Assembly: GCA_963920635.1 (NCBI GenBank) | Contig: OY987304.1 | Coordinates: 29,512,365-29,576,364 of the forward strand | DNA: 64,000 bases | Origin: Pseudeuparius sepicola | Taxonomy: Eukaryota > Arthropoda > Insecta > Coleoptera > Anthribidae | Direction of reading: 5' to 3' | Shown here: piece by piece, positions 1 to 12,170 of the stretch | How positions within the stretch are numbered: the stretch's first letter is position 1 | Layout of the letters: each line of letters starts with the position of its first letter | Made by a program: the position numbers and the translations under genes | Notes under the pieces: generated by a model | Databases searched by the model: none | The model's input: the letters and a program-made list of their open reading frames with translations, nothing else | Told to the model about the DNA's origin: nothing

Positions 1-920
1 GACAAAAAGTTAAAACAAAAACAATATTTACGTAAAGGTAAATCGACCCTTCCTGAAAATGTCAAATATTAAGGTTTAGTACTATTGATATCAATACAAT
101 TTATTACCATACTATAAAATGTACTGTAATCTGGCTTTTAATTTCGGTTTGGTTTATGATTACTTATTTGATTATTGATGTTCAAGTTTTAGTTTTCTAG
201 TAGCCTCGTTTGCTCTGGTGCCAGTTTGTTATAACTAGCCAGAGAAAATACTTCCAAATGTTCAATTGTGGCGTTGTGAGGGAAAGGAGCAAAATGAAAC
301 AAATATATAGAGTCTAGCAAAATATATTGGACAAAAACATTGAAATAATGACCTAAGTAGGTGTCCGATCCGGAGAAGGATGTTCGGGACGGTCTGTAAC
401 AGAAAATAAAATTGAACATATGTAGCAAAGCAACGATTATGAAGGGGATACGAGAACTTCTACAATATGCGATTCTGTTATGCAAACTTCTTAAACCGGT
501 GTGATTACGTGAGCGTCCAAGCTAACCGCAAGATGTTCTGGATGGTTACGGAAAAAAAAACGGCCTATCACCTGTTAGCGATTTGCAATAGCTAGATTAA
601 TTCGAAAGTGCATGAAGTAGGTACATTTATTTGGGAGGAATATAAGTCGGACCCTCTGTACCGCAAGAACTATTTATAAGTCGGTGAAAATCGGAAAAAA
701 TCCTCAAAACTAAATGAAATTTGACTAAATAAAACGAACAACGTTATTTAACGTGATAAAATACTGGCAGTTTACGGTTTGGAAAAGACAAAGATAATTT
801 GGTTAAACTCAAAATAAAATCCTGAAATATAGTACTTTGTTACAGTACCCGCAGCGGCTGCAGCCCGGTTTCCTCGTTAATCGGCATTCTCATATTTGGT
901 TTTCGATGTGAGCTTGGCAT
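1..920. other. No recognisable gene
   Basis: AT-rich sequence with scattered short open frames only. The longest, on the minus strand at 189-485, has no recognisable family, no repeat partner in the window and an amino-acid mix typical of translated AT-rich DNA. No transposon terminus could be identified here. Confidence 0.5.
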
Positions 921-1470
921 AGATAGATACATAGTATAGTTTATTTCACAACAATATACAATGAAGGTATGTGATCCAGGTCAATAGTACAAAACAAAAC
1001 AAAAAAGTACATGTAAAAAGATCCTACAAGAACAATGGAGACTAGAACATTTGGTATATACATGCCAAGTATAGCAATAACAAGTTAAAATTTGTAATTT
1101 AAAAATTCATTTACATTTTAAAAACTGTTGGTTAATAGGATGTGCTTCAGTGATTGTACACTTGAAGGTTTAAAAAGTTTTTAGCAGATTTAGTTAGTCT
1201 GTATTTATGTGTCAGTAATAGATTTTTATTTCTTGTTTGATGGTCGTGAATGTCAGATTGTAGACCATACTCATTTATTTTGCAATGAATTTCTAAAAGG
1301 ATGCAATATATATAAAGAGCCGGTAGGATCATAATATTTAGGCATGATTCTCTGACATCAAGATATAACATTACTCTTATTACTTGTTTCTGCAAACGAA
1401 AAGTCCTTATTGCACCTGAGGAATTGCCCCATAAAAATACTATTGTAATTTGGACTGGAAAAGACCAAAA
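921..1470 (-). pseudogene. LINE A, 3' end of ORF2 and 3' UTR
   Basis: On the minus strand 1470-1147 translates as the C-terminal end of a Jockey/CR1-like LINE reverse transcriptase: a WGNSS-like block, then FRLQKQVIRVML, a PALYIY segment and the SDIHDHQTRNKN motif typical of the end of insect LINE ORF2 proteins. After the stop comes about 200 bp of AT-rich 3' UTR with AATAAA (minus strand, near 940) and a short repeated TATC-type tail near 925. One stop or frame change lies near 1440. The piece joins the RT fragment at 2651-4920; an inverted-repeat element at 1475-2646 separates them. Clade assignment is from motif memory, not a search. Confidence 0.75.
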
Positions 1471-1474
1471 TATA

Positions 1475-2646
1475 CAGGGTGAGTCAGAATGTATTGTTAA
1501 TACTTTAAAGGGGTGTTCGGCAGGTGGATTTAAGGGGGGTCTTTCATATAAAATTTTTCGATTTGGGTTTTCCTTGCCAAGTTATTCGGGTCTACAAGGT
1601 GACCCAAAAGTATTTTTTTTATTTATATCTCAATAACGGCGCTACTTAAAAATTTGAAATTTGGTATGTGTTATCTACTTACTGGAAGACACCTTAGGAT
1701 AGTTTATTCATTTACACAGTGCCCTAAAAGAGGGTAAAAACTAACAACCCCTATTAATTTTTTTGCTAAAACTTTTTTGAGGTTATCTTTTTGGTCTTCT
1801 AGGTCCATCATTTCAGTGTATCTTTTCATTTTGCAACAAAAGTGTACTCTTGTTTCATATAACGATAAAATCAACCGTTTGCGTGGAAATTGGCAAAACG
1901 TGTCCCAAAACACCTGTTGACTTCAACATTCGAAACATAAAATTTTTACCCACCGCTTTCAAACGTTACAGATCGACTGTACATTCAAAATAAGGAAAAA
2001 AATACCAATTGGACATTGGTCAAAACAGCATTGGTTTTCTTGAAATAGAGTGTTCAAATTTTGTTAAATTCAATCCTTTCCATTTTGAAAGCTAATAAGT
2101 TTTGGCACAATGTTCATAAGAATTTTTTTCTCAGTTTAAATGGTACAATCGATGTGTAATGTTTAAAAGCGGTAGGTAAAAATTTTATGTTTCGAATGTT
2201 GAAGTTAACAGGTGTTTTGGGGCACGTTTTGCCAATTTCAACGCAAGCGGTTGATTTTATCGTTATAAAACAAGAGTATACTTTTGTTGCAAAATGAAAA
2301 GATACACTGAAATGATGGACCTGCAAGGCCAAAAAGATAACCTCAAAAAAGTTTGAGCAAAAAAATTAATAGGGGTTGTTAGTTTTTACCCTTTTTTAGG
2401 GCACTGTGTAAATGAATAAACTACCCTAAGGCGTCTTCCAGTAAGTAGATAACACAAACTAAATTTTAAATTTTTAAGTATCGCCGTTATTGAGATATAA
2501 ATAAAAAAATACTTTTGGGTCACCTTGTAGACCCGAAAAACTTGGCAAGGAAAGCTCAAATCGAAAAATTTTATATGAAAGACCCCCTTAAAACCACCTG
2601 CCGAACACCCCTTTAAAGTATTTACTATACATTCTGACTCACCCAG
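1475..2646. mobile_element. Inverted-repeat element, CAGGGTGAGTC termini
   Basis: The two ends are long inverted copies of each other (about 510-bp arms, 1475-1985 and 2135-2646) around a spacer of about 150 bp. The termini read CAGGGTGAGTCAGAATGTA on the left and its near-perfect inverse on the right. TATA occurs immediately outside both ends (1471-1474 and 2647-2650). Removing the element plus one TATA rejoins the flanking LINE reading, so this is an insertion with a 4-bp target duplication. No transposase is visible in it. A partial copy of one arm lies at 55054-55210. Confidence 0.85.
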
Positions 2647-2650
2647 TATA

Positions 2651-4920
2651 CATTGCGCAAAATATCTGTACCGACCAATGGCCGCAGTTTTCTCATCAGA
2701 TAGATATGGTTGAGCTTAGGCTTGTGCAAACACTGCTCACATGTTCCGACCAATCCAGTCTGTCGTCGATCTTGAAACCCAAGAGGGTGACAGTGTCTCC
2801 TTTGCTAATTGCGCTATTTGTTGATACGACCAGTCTTTGAGTTTTTCTGGTGTTCATGTGCAAGTTATTTGCCGAGAACCAGAGCTGAGCCGCGCCCTCT
2901 AAACCAGAACTAATCCCCTCCAAGACAGAAAGACAATGGTCCGCACAAATCAGGGTACTGTCGTCGGCAAGCAATTGCATTGTGTGGCATAATAAACTCT
3001 GGAAAGTCGTTGACGTAGATAAGAAAAAATAGGGGACCCAACACTGATTCCTGCACAACGCCGTATTGAATGGGCAGAATGGAGGAACTCTCGTCGTTCA
3101 CAAGAGGTAGATCGTCAATGCCCAACAAACGCATCTAATGTAACAGCAGTTCATGATTGACGCAATCCAAGACCTTGGTGAGGTCGCAAAACGTCAAGGA
3201 CACGTGATTACCATGCTCGATGCCCCTAACTATGTCATATACGACTGCCTGGGCAGCCCTCGCCGTAGATCGGCCGCGACAGAAACCCACTGACTCTGGG
3301 CGAAAAAGCGGGTTTCTTCAAGATAATCAGTTAAAATCCGGTTCTATATATCTCTAATATTTTGCCGAAAATAGCTACAATTGATAAGTATAGGGCGTAT
3401 ATACTTATCAAGCGACTGTCGTTTTCCTTTCTTAAACAGCGGTAAATACTCTGGCTGGAGCACTTCAGTGACTATGGGAAAACGGCCGATGAAATGCACA
3501 CATTAAATAAGTGGGTCAGTAGGGGAATTAGAATATCTTGTGTTGCAGTTATAATTTTGCTATTTAGGTCATATATATCTAGAGTTGCAGACTTCTTTAA
3601 AGAGTGAACGGCCCTCTCCACAGTAGCCTTATCGATTGGAGCAAAATTAAATTTAGGTAAACTATGAGTACGATTGAAATTTTAATCTAAAACATGAATA
3701 TATGTATCTCTGAAGTTACTTGATTTAATATTCTTTGATAAATAATGATCTGTCATTGAGGAAAAGAAGCTATTGAATTCGCAACGGAAATATCAGTGGT
3801 TTGTTATATATTGCGTTTGTTTATTTCCTAATTTATTATTTTCGAACTGTCCCTAGTTTTCTTTTCCGATTTTTTTATGATGGTTGTATTGTAAGCATCT
3901 GATTTAGTTTGCACTATCTCCTTGTACTCAGCCTTAAAAGATTTGTAAATAATATCCCTCTTTTTACGAAGCGAGTTCGAGTACCAGTGTACAGATCGTT
4001 TACCTCCACTGTTTATCTTTTTTAGAGGAAAGTGTTTTTCGACCAAAGAACTATAGTTATAAATTAGAGTTTCGGCAAGAATGTTCGCGTTCTGGCAAGT
4101 ATAAAAGGAGCTCCAATTTAGCCGCCTAAGAGATTCCTTGAATTAATGGTTATTTTTTTTGTGCGGAGAATCGTCTCCGATATACGGAGTGATGAGACCA
4201 TACGTCCATATCTTTGTATTTTATGATTTCAGCTCTGTGATTAGATACACAACGATCGACCACACTAATCTGCAATAACTCATGGGACAGATTAAGAATA
4301 TTGTCGAGAAAAGTATTTGACTGGTGAATCACCCTCGTGGGTTCTGTTATACAGACATTGAGACCGAAAGAATCCAGCAGACAAACCAGACTAGGTACCC
4401 AAAGGCACTGATGGCACAATAAAATTTACGTTAAAGTCACCAGCCAGCATGATATTTACTGTATTATTGTTCGAAACTAAATAATGCAAAAGAAGCTCCA
4501 ATAATACATACAATAATAGTGTTTAGTTTCTGAATTTTTGCGCCGCAGAATTCGGCAATCCACATACTTGAAAATTGAGCAAGATCTAAAGGTTCTGTCA
4601 TTACACCCTCCTCCACAAATATACAAACACCTCCGTGTTTTTTTCTGGGTCGACAGAAGTAGCTGCACAATTTATAATTATCTAAATTTAGGTATTTTAA
4701 AGCACTATCTTCAAGCCAGTGCTCGGACAGACATATAGGTATACAGTCAAACTTTGATTTGTCCGGGTATAACCGAAATTTATCTATTTTGTTCGAGTGG
4801 CATTGAAACATATGAAACAACAGGAATTTAGAATTCAAGATATTGGCTCGTATTGGGTATACTGCAGTTTGCTGCCCGCGGGTCATTTGTTACAGTTGAC
4901 GGGTCTCTATTAGTTAATCC
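2651..4920 (-). pseudogene. LINE A ORF2: endonuclease and reverse transcriptase, decayed
   Basis: Read on the minus strand from 4890 downwards. 4886-4464 is the APE-type endonuclease N-terminus, with NKIDKFRL, a SEHWLED-like catalytic block and HGGVCIFV. 4419-4150 is its C-terminal part (TEPTRV, then a VVDRCVSNHRAEI block matching the usual SDH region). 4046-3828 is the linker between nuclease and RT. About 3520-3330 gives the LKPLFKKG-type RT entry motif, 3300-3130 the GFCRGRST and DCVNHELLL blocks, 3134-2910 the GVVQESVLGPLFFLIY block, and 3058-2700 the catalytic ADDSTLI followed by LGFKIDDRLDW. The frame changes at least five times and stops interrupt it, so it cannot make a protein. In the intact state it would perform target-primed reverse transcription. 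Confidence 0.85.
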
Positions 4921-5960
4921 TCACTACTCCGTAGGTGCACGTATCTGTTGATGCAGCATCCTGCGGGGCACAAAGAGGGATCTTCAGCTCTTGTCAGGTT
5001 TAACCTTAAACGATGCATAATACTCTGGGAAGCGGATTCTTAATTATTCACAGGCAACTTCAGGGCACAATTGTTTTAGATAGCTTACTCCGTGGAGGTA
5101 CTGGGATGAAGCTTACAGACGTCAAGGAAGGATAGCTTCGGAGCTGCAGGCCTGTATCACATGACGAACCTATGATAGGTTGGTGTAAACCCATCATGGT
5201 TCCTATTCATGTTGATGTATTCGTTACATTTCAATAGAGTTTGTGATTCGTCGATTGCTTTGAAACCATTGTGGTAGTGAGAGTCTGTTGTTGTTTTTGT
5301 TGTTCTGAGTTGTCAGCAGATAAGCTTAGTGGAGTGGCTTGGATTATTTTTGTGAGGCCATTATATTCTATGCATTGCGGTATTTTGGGGAGTTTTAGAG
5401 CCATTTTTTTTATTTTCCAGATTATTAACACATATCATAAGAAACCGAAAAACGTTACGCACAACAGAAAATAAACCATTCTAAACAATTAAGTTCGTAC
5501 TAATAAACATAATAAACTTATTGAAATTCAACAATAATTAATTATTAAAGGTGGCTTTATGCAGCACTCGTTATCGCTTCCCTATCACTCCATTATCATT
5601 TTATAGAGCAGATTACAGCAGATTACAAATATAAAAGTTGGTTATCTTCTAGTGAGATAGTAAGGAAATTTTAAGGAAACAAGCGACATTATGAACATTT
5701 ATCTTATTATTAATGATAATGAAGCGGCAGTGTAGAAATAAACGTAATAAGCTCAATTAAAATAAAATAATATATAACACACGCAAATTGCTTCAGCGAC
5801 ATAGAAATAAATATAATATAATGAATGAAAATAAGAAATATCAATTACTCGCTAATTTCTTTAGTTTTCTCTCAGCCTTTTGCGCCATTATTCTCTCATT
5901 TTGAATCTCTCGATAATTATCGAAATATATGTTTGCCAGTGTAGCCAAACATTTTACAAT
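4921..5960. other. Unassigned stretch between LINE A ORF1-like and ORF2 parts
   Basis: No domain or terminal repeat seen. By position it may be decayed ORF1/ORF2 sequence of LINE A or a separate insertion. Sequence from 5450 on is very AT-rich. Confidence 0.4.
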
Positions 5961-6809
5961 TTACTGATGATACGATACATCGCAAGAATAATAATTATTT
6001 CCTTCTGTTAACAACAACATATTTTGCAGAATTTTGAGACAAATTTCCAGTACACATCTGTAAATAGGTACTGACCCTGTTTTTTTTTTTTCAATTAAAT
6101 GATGATATACGGCCTGAATACCTAAAGTGCGATAAACACTATATAAGAAAGGATAACTGAATATGAGGATTTGTAGCTCTATATGCAGGAACACCTTGCC
6201 GTAAAGCCGCGTGCCTCGATCCTCGGTACGCCTCGACTTCGACTTAGAATTTAGAGCTTGAACGCGGCGTATTTGGCTGACAGTGTGACGTTGCAGCGGA
6301 GGAGAGAGGATGGGTGCAGGCCTTCTATCCCGTGTGCCTCGGTACATTCGATGCAGAAGCCGGCTCCACTGAAGAAGACCAAGTTTATCGCTTGGCGACC
6401 GACCACAGGGAACTATTTTAACGGACGGACTAGATGGCGTTTGTTTCCTGTGTTTTTGAGATTTATAAAAATTAATCTTCTCTTTCAGACTCTCAATTAG
6501 GTCTTTGTGGGACGTGATTACCATATCTTTTTGGGTTAATAGTTTGTCTTTTTCGGCACATACCAGTTTGAAATAGCTAATCTCTATTTACCTCGTTATC
6601 CCACCGTCCAAGGGTTTTTCAATGTTGACCTCCGGATCTTCAGAACAAATCAAAAATTTATTTTCCACTACAATCTTGGTGTTTTTAAGACACTTTATGC
6701 ATCCAGGATGCACCAATGCACCACAATTCACACACTTAAGGCCGTTTACGGGTGTACTTTTACATCTGCGACAAACTTGGTCGGGAGGTAAATTAAGCAC
6801 GTCTAATTG
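5961..6809 (-). pseudogene. LINE ORF1 N-terminal part (PHD-like zinc finger and coiled coil)
   Basis: The minus-strand frame at 6800-6588 encodes a cysteine/histidine cluster, CRRCKSTPVNGLKCVNCG, followed by HPGCIKC (pattern C-x2-C, C-x2-C, H-x2-C). This is the PHD-like finger at the start of ORF1 proteins in several insect CR1/Jockey-like LINEs. After a frame change, the frame covering 6524-5961 begins with a charged heptad-like stretch (LIESLKEKINFYKSQ) resembling the ORF1 coiled coil; the rest of that frame is not recognisable. It lies on the same strand as and upstream of LINE A ORF2, so it may be the 5' part of that element, truncated at 6810 by an LTR-like block. That linkage is an inference. 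Confidence 0.6.
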
Positions 6810-7571
6810 TGTAACGAAGTTACTAAATTTCCTGGCTTTTATTTTTATTTTACACCAGCTTAATTCTTTCCCCGCGCTATTTTTAGCGGCCAGTCGTCCG
6901 CCGTAGCTTTAATATTTATACAGATAATTATGTTTTTACTGCTGCCGCGGAGAGCGGCGTTCTATATTCCTAATCATTTGCATTTAATTTAAATGTGGGG
7001 ATTATTTCCGGTTAAGCTTTTCATTTATTTAGCGAGGGGTAGAAACACCGAATAAGGGTAGATCCGAAGGGAATGGTTAAACATCGGTTAGCATCGCCGT
7101 TCTTTTTGGGAAACCGGGTATTTAGGACACCATAAATCCGAGGACCCCCTAGCCGCTCCACCCGGCCGCCAGCCGCCGCAGCGAGACCCATATGGAAGGC
7201 AGCGCTTGCTAATTCACGTCTGAGACGCAGACCATTGGGCAGCCGCCGTCCGCCGTTTGGTCACGTGGTTCCTGGCTATAAAACGGCCTGCGGAAGCCAC
7301 GGAGACCGTTTTTTGATTCCGATAGTTCCAGGTTAGTAACTTTGCACTTCGAGTGTTCTCTACCAGGGAAAAAGTGTGAACTTTGCCCTAACCTTCTGCC
7401 TATCGCGGCCCTTTAGATTTTCACTCATTTTCTAATAACTTTGCTAGTGGCCAATTCCGTTGTTTAGCCGCTAACTGGCATCCGAACCGAACATTTAAAC
7501 TGCCGCGAGCAAACCACGCCTATACTAAAATCGAGCAATCCTTACGCCTGGCGTAAATAAAACCACGTGTT
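6810..7571 (+). repeat. LTR-like promoter block, copy 1 (related to 47345)
   Basis: Begins TGTAACGAAGTTAC and shares an ordered set of blocks with 47345-48392: TTTTATTTTTATTTTACAC, a CTATTTTTAGCGGCC segment, GCCGTTCTTTTT, a TATA-like box (CTATAAAACGG near 7276), then a CCAG/GTTAGT splice-donor-like site near 7331. The TG start, internal TATA box and transcription-like downstream segment suggest a solo or truncated LTR. No target duplication could be found, and the 3' end is unclear because a hAT element inserts at 7612. Confidence 0.5.
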
Positions 7572-7793
7572 CAATGACGTTCCGCGATTGGTCGGTACTA
7601 AGGGTAATAATTAAAGGGCGGAATATATGCAATTGCATATACATATATGCATTTTTTGCATATTTTATTCAATTTTTCCAAACATTGCATATTTATGGAA
7701 AAACTATATTTTTGTGCATATTTGCATGTTTTTCCTATACTTATTTATATTTATAGATATAAGATATAACCAAGATTATGAGAGCCCAAATTA

Positions 7794-7960
7794 GATGCTA
7801 TTGTAGAAAAGGATGAAGGGTTCAAAGCTTTAATGGCAGTAAAGAGAATTTTTGATGGTAAATCATCCAACGAAGTTGCACCTTGGCCTTACACTTTACT
7901 ACCCAAATTAAAATATTGTCCTATTACATCGGTAGATGTTGAGAGAAGCTTTTCTATATA
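7794..7960 (+). pseudogene. hAT transposase C-terminal dimerisation region, first part
   Basis: One plus-strand frame is open and reads FKALMAVKRIFDGK, then PKLKYCPITSVDVERSFSIY. The C-P-x-T-S-x-x-x-E-R-x-F-S pattern is the conserved core of the hAT C-terminal dimerisation domain. Upstream catalytic parts are absent, so this is an internal-deletion remnant. The frame is interrupted exactly at an SIY codon run by the CAGGGTG element at 7961 and resumes at 14867. Confidence 0.8.
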
Positions 7961-8182
7961 CAGGGTGAATCACATCTAAAGGCAGAGCCGAAAACACAAG
8001 GTAGAATTCGCTAAAATAAGCACATATGCTTAATAAACATTAGCTCAAAAACGCTTGGTTCTCCATATACAGAGTGTTGAAACTTTTCAAAATATTTTTT
8101 AATTTTTTTCTAGCCCGTTTAGGAATTATTTTATACATATTATGGGTTGTCATTTTGTGCAATAATTTGGCCCTGTTCATAT

Positions 8183-8596
8183 TGTCACGAATGAAAAGTA
8201 AGCAATTAAATTATAACGAAATAATTCAATGAACTCGGTGGAGTTCAGGCACCGCCGGTATTATCGAAACTTAACATAAAAATCGCTGACTGCTGATTCC
8301 GCGACAAAATCAAAGTTTACCTAAAACCATCGATCGGTTCAAGGCGACAGTCAGTCCGTACGAGTGCAAAAGAAAAGATCGACCAACCGGCGGGGCCAAC
8401 CAGCAACCAGGTATTCCAGCTGCGATGACGCCTGCCCCTGCTGTCTCTTCACAAAAGTAAGTGTCTTTCTCTCATTGTGTCAATTGTCAATTGTGTCAAG
8501 CTTTCTTAACCCTAAATAATAAATTAACCTATGTGAAATTAAGGCCAATTGTTATTATTTGCTACGCTCCCAGTCACGGCTATCCAGGTCGTGACA
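8183..8596 (+). repeat. 5' LTR of env-bearing element 1
   Basis: Starts TGTCACG and ends GTGACA, matching 13962-14375 over 414 bp with about two substitutions. It contains an AATAAA-like sequence near 8518 and an AAAA/GTAAGT splice-donor-like site near 8456. Directly after the LTR the sequence TATGGTGGAGGCGCCGG is where a primer-binding site is expected; I cannot assign the tRNA. Confidence 0.9.
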
Positions 8597-9024
8597 TATG
8601 GTGGAGGCGCCGGTTCATTTTTTATTTCCAAAATTTTGATAATAATTTTTTGACACTTACATCATGTTTTATACTAAACTCAATTCATTTTTTCTTAACA
8701 CAATTGACATTTACTTGGCAATATTAATGCTTTTTTATTAAAAAAAAAACACGTCGTAAAAATAACGTTTGTCATATTTTATTTTTTTTAAATTGATGTA
8801 TAATCCTTTTCCAAATACAAAAAAAAACAATGTTTATTTATACGACGGGTTAAATTTCATTGGGTGCATTCTGTGAACTTTTTTTCTCCGTATTTTCTTT
8901 GCTTAAAAGCGTTTATTTCGTCAGAGTTATTGCAATTTTTTTTCCGTACCTTGTTATAATTTTTAAGGATGTTTTATTGTTTCTTGATTTAATAATATAT
9001 ACAAAAACTAAATTGAATGAATAA

Positions 9025-9831
9025 ATGACTGAGCCTGCAGCTAACAAGCCCGTTACAAGACTCCAAAATAAAGAAAAAGCAAAAAATCTTAGATTAAATT
9101 TAGAGGCGGATAGTTTTAAACATTTCGAACCTCGTCACCGCAGCACAGACATAAATCCCTTTCAACCGCGAGCGTCACTATCTCGAAGTCCTAAAGATAC
9201 TCCGAAGAGTCCTAGTTTAACAAGTCCTTTTAGAGAAAAATTTAATTTTGAACACCCTTTGCAGTTAGCAGAGGCAAATCAATTTGTAGATTCTTTAGCA
9301 AAATTGCCAGATAATTTAAATTTTGATATAGGTACACAAACAGCCCAAGTAATCACTATAAATCGTAGGGTACAGACATAAATAAAATTTACATAAACTC
9401 CCTCCCACCCTAACAAAGACATTCAAATCGATACTAACGACAAAAAACAAAAACAAACGCCGGTAGAAATTACGGACAAAGAAAAATTACAAAAAATGAA
9501 TACTACTTTGGCAGAAGCCTTAAATGACGCTAGAAACCCGACAGTGCCAAAATTTATTCCCCCTCCTAAATTTGACCCCGCTCTTGACTCACCGGTTAAT
9601 TTTATAAAAAACTACGAAAGCTCGTCAACAGCAAACGGCTGGAATGACAATTACAAAATAACGTATCTCGGCACTTTTCTCGTAATTTCTGCAAGTGTAT
9701 GGTACCAAAAGTACACAAATGACGAAACAAACAGAAACAAACACTGGGGAGACAAAAAAGAAATTTTCCACGTGAGCAGGATACTCCCGTACTATGATCC
9801 CTGGACACCAGACACCAGCCCGAGCCCGTAA
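9025..9831 (+). pseudogene. gag remnant fused to pol C-terminal tail (element 1)
   Basis: 9025-9381 is an open frame of 118 codons, basic and proline/serine-rich, in the position of the gag N-terminus. After stops, 9496-9831 reads PKFIPPPKFDP, then NWxD-like capsid sequence ending LVISASVWYQKY, matching the start of Gypsy gag capsid. It then switches without a frame break to FHVSRILPYYDPW, which resembles the HVSRLKPY motif at the very end of insect Gypsy pol proteins. The join near 9750 therefore marks a deletion of several kilobases covering protease, RT, RNase H and integrase. No product with enzymatic activity can be made. Confidence 0.7.
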
Positions 9832-10170
9832 CAAACGACAAAACAAATTTCGCCTGACCACAAATATAATATAGGCGTATTTTTAATATTTAAAGCTATA
9901 TAGTGAATAGCGTCTCGACAATGTTAATATTATAGAAAAATATATAGTATAGGTATTATTTTGACTAAGAAATAATAAGAATGGGAATACATAGGTATTT
10001 AAAATTAAAAGTTTTAATACATATATACTTAAAGATAAGAATATTATACTTTAGACAATAATATTAGGCATAACTGAAGATAACTGAAAAGGGAAATAAG
10101 AAAATTTGAAAATAGGATATTTTAACAATTGGAAATAATCCTAACGCTAACATAAATTTTACTTAACAGG

Positions 10171-12170
10171 ATGTTACTTACTTTGGGGATGTTATGTTTT
10201 CCAATACAAATGCACTGTAAATTGGAAATAACCGCAGGTGCCTTCTGGAGAGCACAACCTGACACCGTAAGTTACGAGTCAACGGTTCCTTTAATTTACC
10301 AATCAAATTGGGTTGAAAAACAAAATTACGACAAAATTAACAGGACATGTGGCAGCGACAGTGTGGAGTGTACATTTATAAAAAAATTTTACTGGTTTAC
10401 AAAACGCTTATATTACCGATTTCAAAAATTTAGAAAGAGGTTGGAGTCCATTATACTTAAAAAATCACACAGATGAATCAAATCATATACAGAAACGCTC
10501 CTTAGACTTTCTAGGAGAAGGACTTGCATGGTGTTGTGGTGTTGCTACCCATCATAATTTAGATTCTTTTATAATAAATGAGAGAGATTTGGAAAATAAA
10601 ATTTTTAAATTGACAAATGCATTTTCAAACTCTATTCAAGTAATAGCAAATAATTCAGAAAATTTCAGCGAATATCAAAATCAATCTACACACACTTTCC
10701 AAGAAATAGAATCCCATATACACAATATAGAAAATTATTTTAATGACATAAAAAGTAAAATAAATAATCAATATGACACAATTGACTCAATATTAGAAAA
10801 CCAATTTATTAATTTGAAAAATACAGTTTTATTATCAAGAGCTATTAAAAATCAATATGTAATAGCATCATGTAAGCAACACCATATACCAAGCGTTATT
10901 CTCGAGCCATTAACATTAAGCCAAGACTTAAGAAAACTTTCTGAAGAATTAATAACTTTTAATCAAGAATTGTCAATACCTAGATCACAACTTTCTAAAT
11001 ATTACCAACTTCCAATTTCCGATTGTACATTTACTGACGAAGATATAATTATACACATTAGAATCCCCATTAAGCAAAAACTTAGACGCTGGAAACTGTA
11101 CCAGTTAATAACTGTGCCATTTGCTTGGTATAATCAGACATGTAAAATCCAACACGACACACTTTTTCTTGCTGTATCAGATACCGTTCGAGCTGAACCA
11201 ACCCAAATAAGGCAAATTTCTGGAGAAGGTCTTCGACATTGCCGTCCCTACGAGGATAAACTTTGTTTTTTTGCCAAGATTCCCAGCTAACTCCTTGCAA
11301 GGACCAATCTGCGCTAAAAAACTTTTTAATGGAGCCACAGTTGAGGAAATTAGCCATCACTGTCCACTATCGTGCCACAAGTCCACTTCCACTATTATTT
11401 CTGAAATCGATGAAGAAACCTACATTCTTACACATATAAAACACCCAACTACAATTGAGTGTCCTCATACAACAAAAGAATTATCTAAAAAATCTTATGA
11501 AACTCCAGGAGCAACAAAAATATACTTGCCATGTGATTGCAAACTTACAATGCAAAACGAAGAGGTAATTCCCTCAAGATTTCCTTGTCGCGATAACCAC
11601 CCGTTATCAGCAACTATTCACCACATTATCCCAGCATCTTGGTCAAATCTGAAATCCTTTGTCCTAAACCCCACCTTAAAATTGAGTGCTCCGATTTTTC
11701 ACAACACCACAGAAGCAATAAATATGAATTGGACATTACACATTCCCCACTCAAATTTTACTTCCGATGAAGATACAATTAAGAATATTTTAAGTAACAT
11801 AAATAGCGTTTTTCCAAAATTTACTTCATTAAGTTACAGCTATGGTTTACATAGCGACTCTATTTTTTTAGTATGGAATATAATTTTGTCAATTTTAGTT
11901 GCATTTCTTCTCCTAAAAATAAATAATTTAATGATAATTGCAGCAACCCCCGTAACTGCCGTTAATAGCCAAAGTTTCGGCTACGCGCCGGAACAAGATG
12001 CACTATTCATTTTATTATGTACTTGCATAACGATTTTCATTTTATACATAAGCTACCATATAATAAATAAGTGTTGCCAAAAATATAAGCAAAATAATAA
12101 TTCCAATGGGCCCAGCAGAAATCAAGATTTTGAAGGCATCGAACTAAGCACATTCGCATATTCTCACTAA
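10171..12170 (+). pseudogene. env-like glycoprotein gene, frameshifted (element 1)
   Basis: Three consecutive plus-strand frames cover one env-like protein: 10171-10476 (hydrophobic N-terminus like a signal peptide), about 10470-11290, and 11271-12170. The frame changes near 10,470 and near 11,280, so the gene is broken. The middle part has a dibasic KR site followed by a glycine-rich hydrophobic FLGEGLAWCCGV-like segment, the layout of a fusion-peptide cleavage site, then an asparagine-rich coiled-coil region. The last part has many cysteines and two hydrophobic segments near 11,870-11,960 and 12,000-12,060, the likely membrane anchor. A splice-acceptor-like TTTACTTAACAG precedes the first ATG. 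The exact env family is not assigned. Confidence 0.7.
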
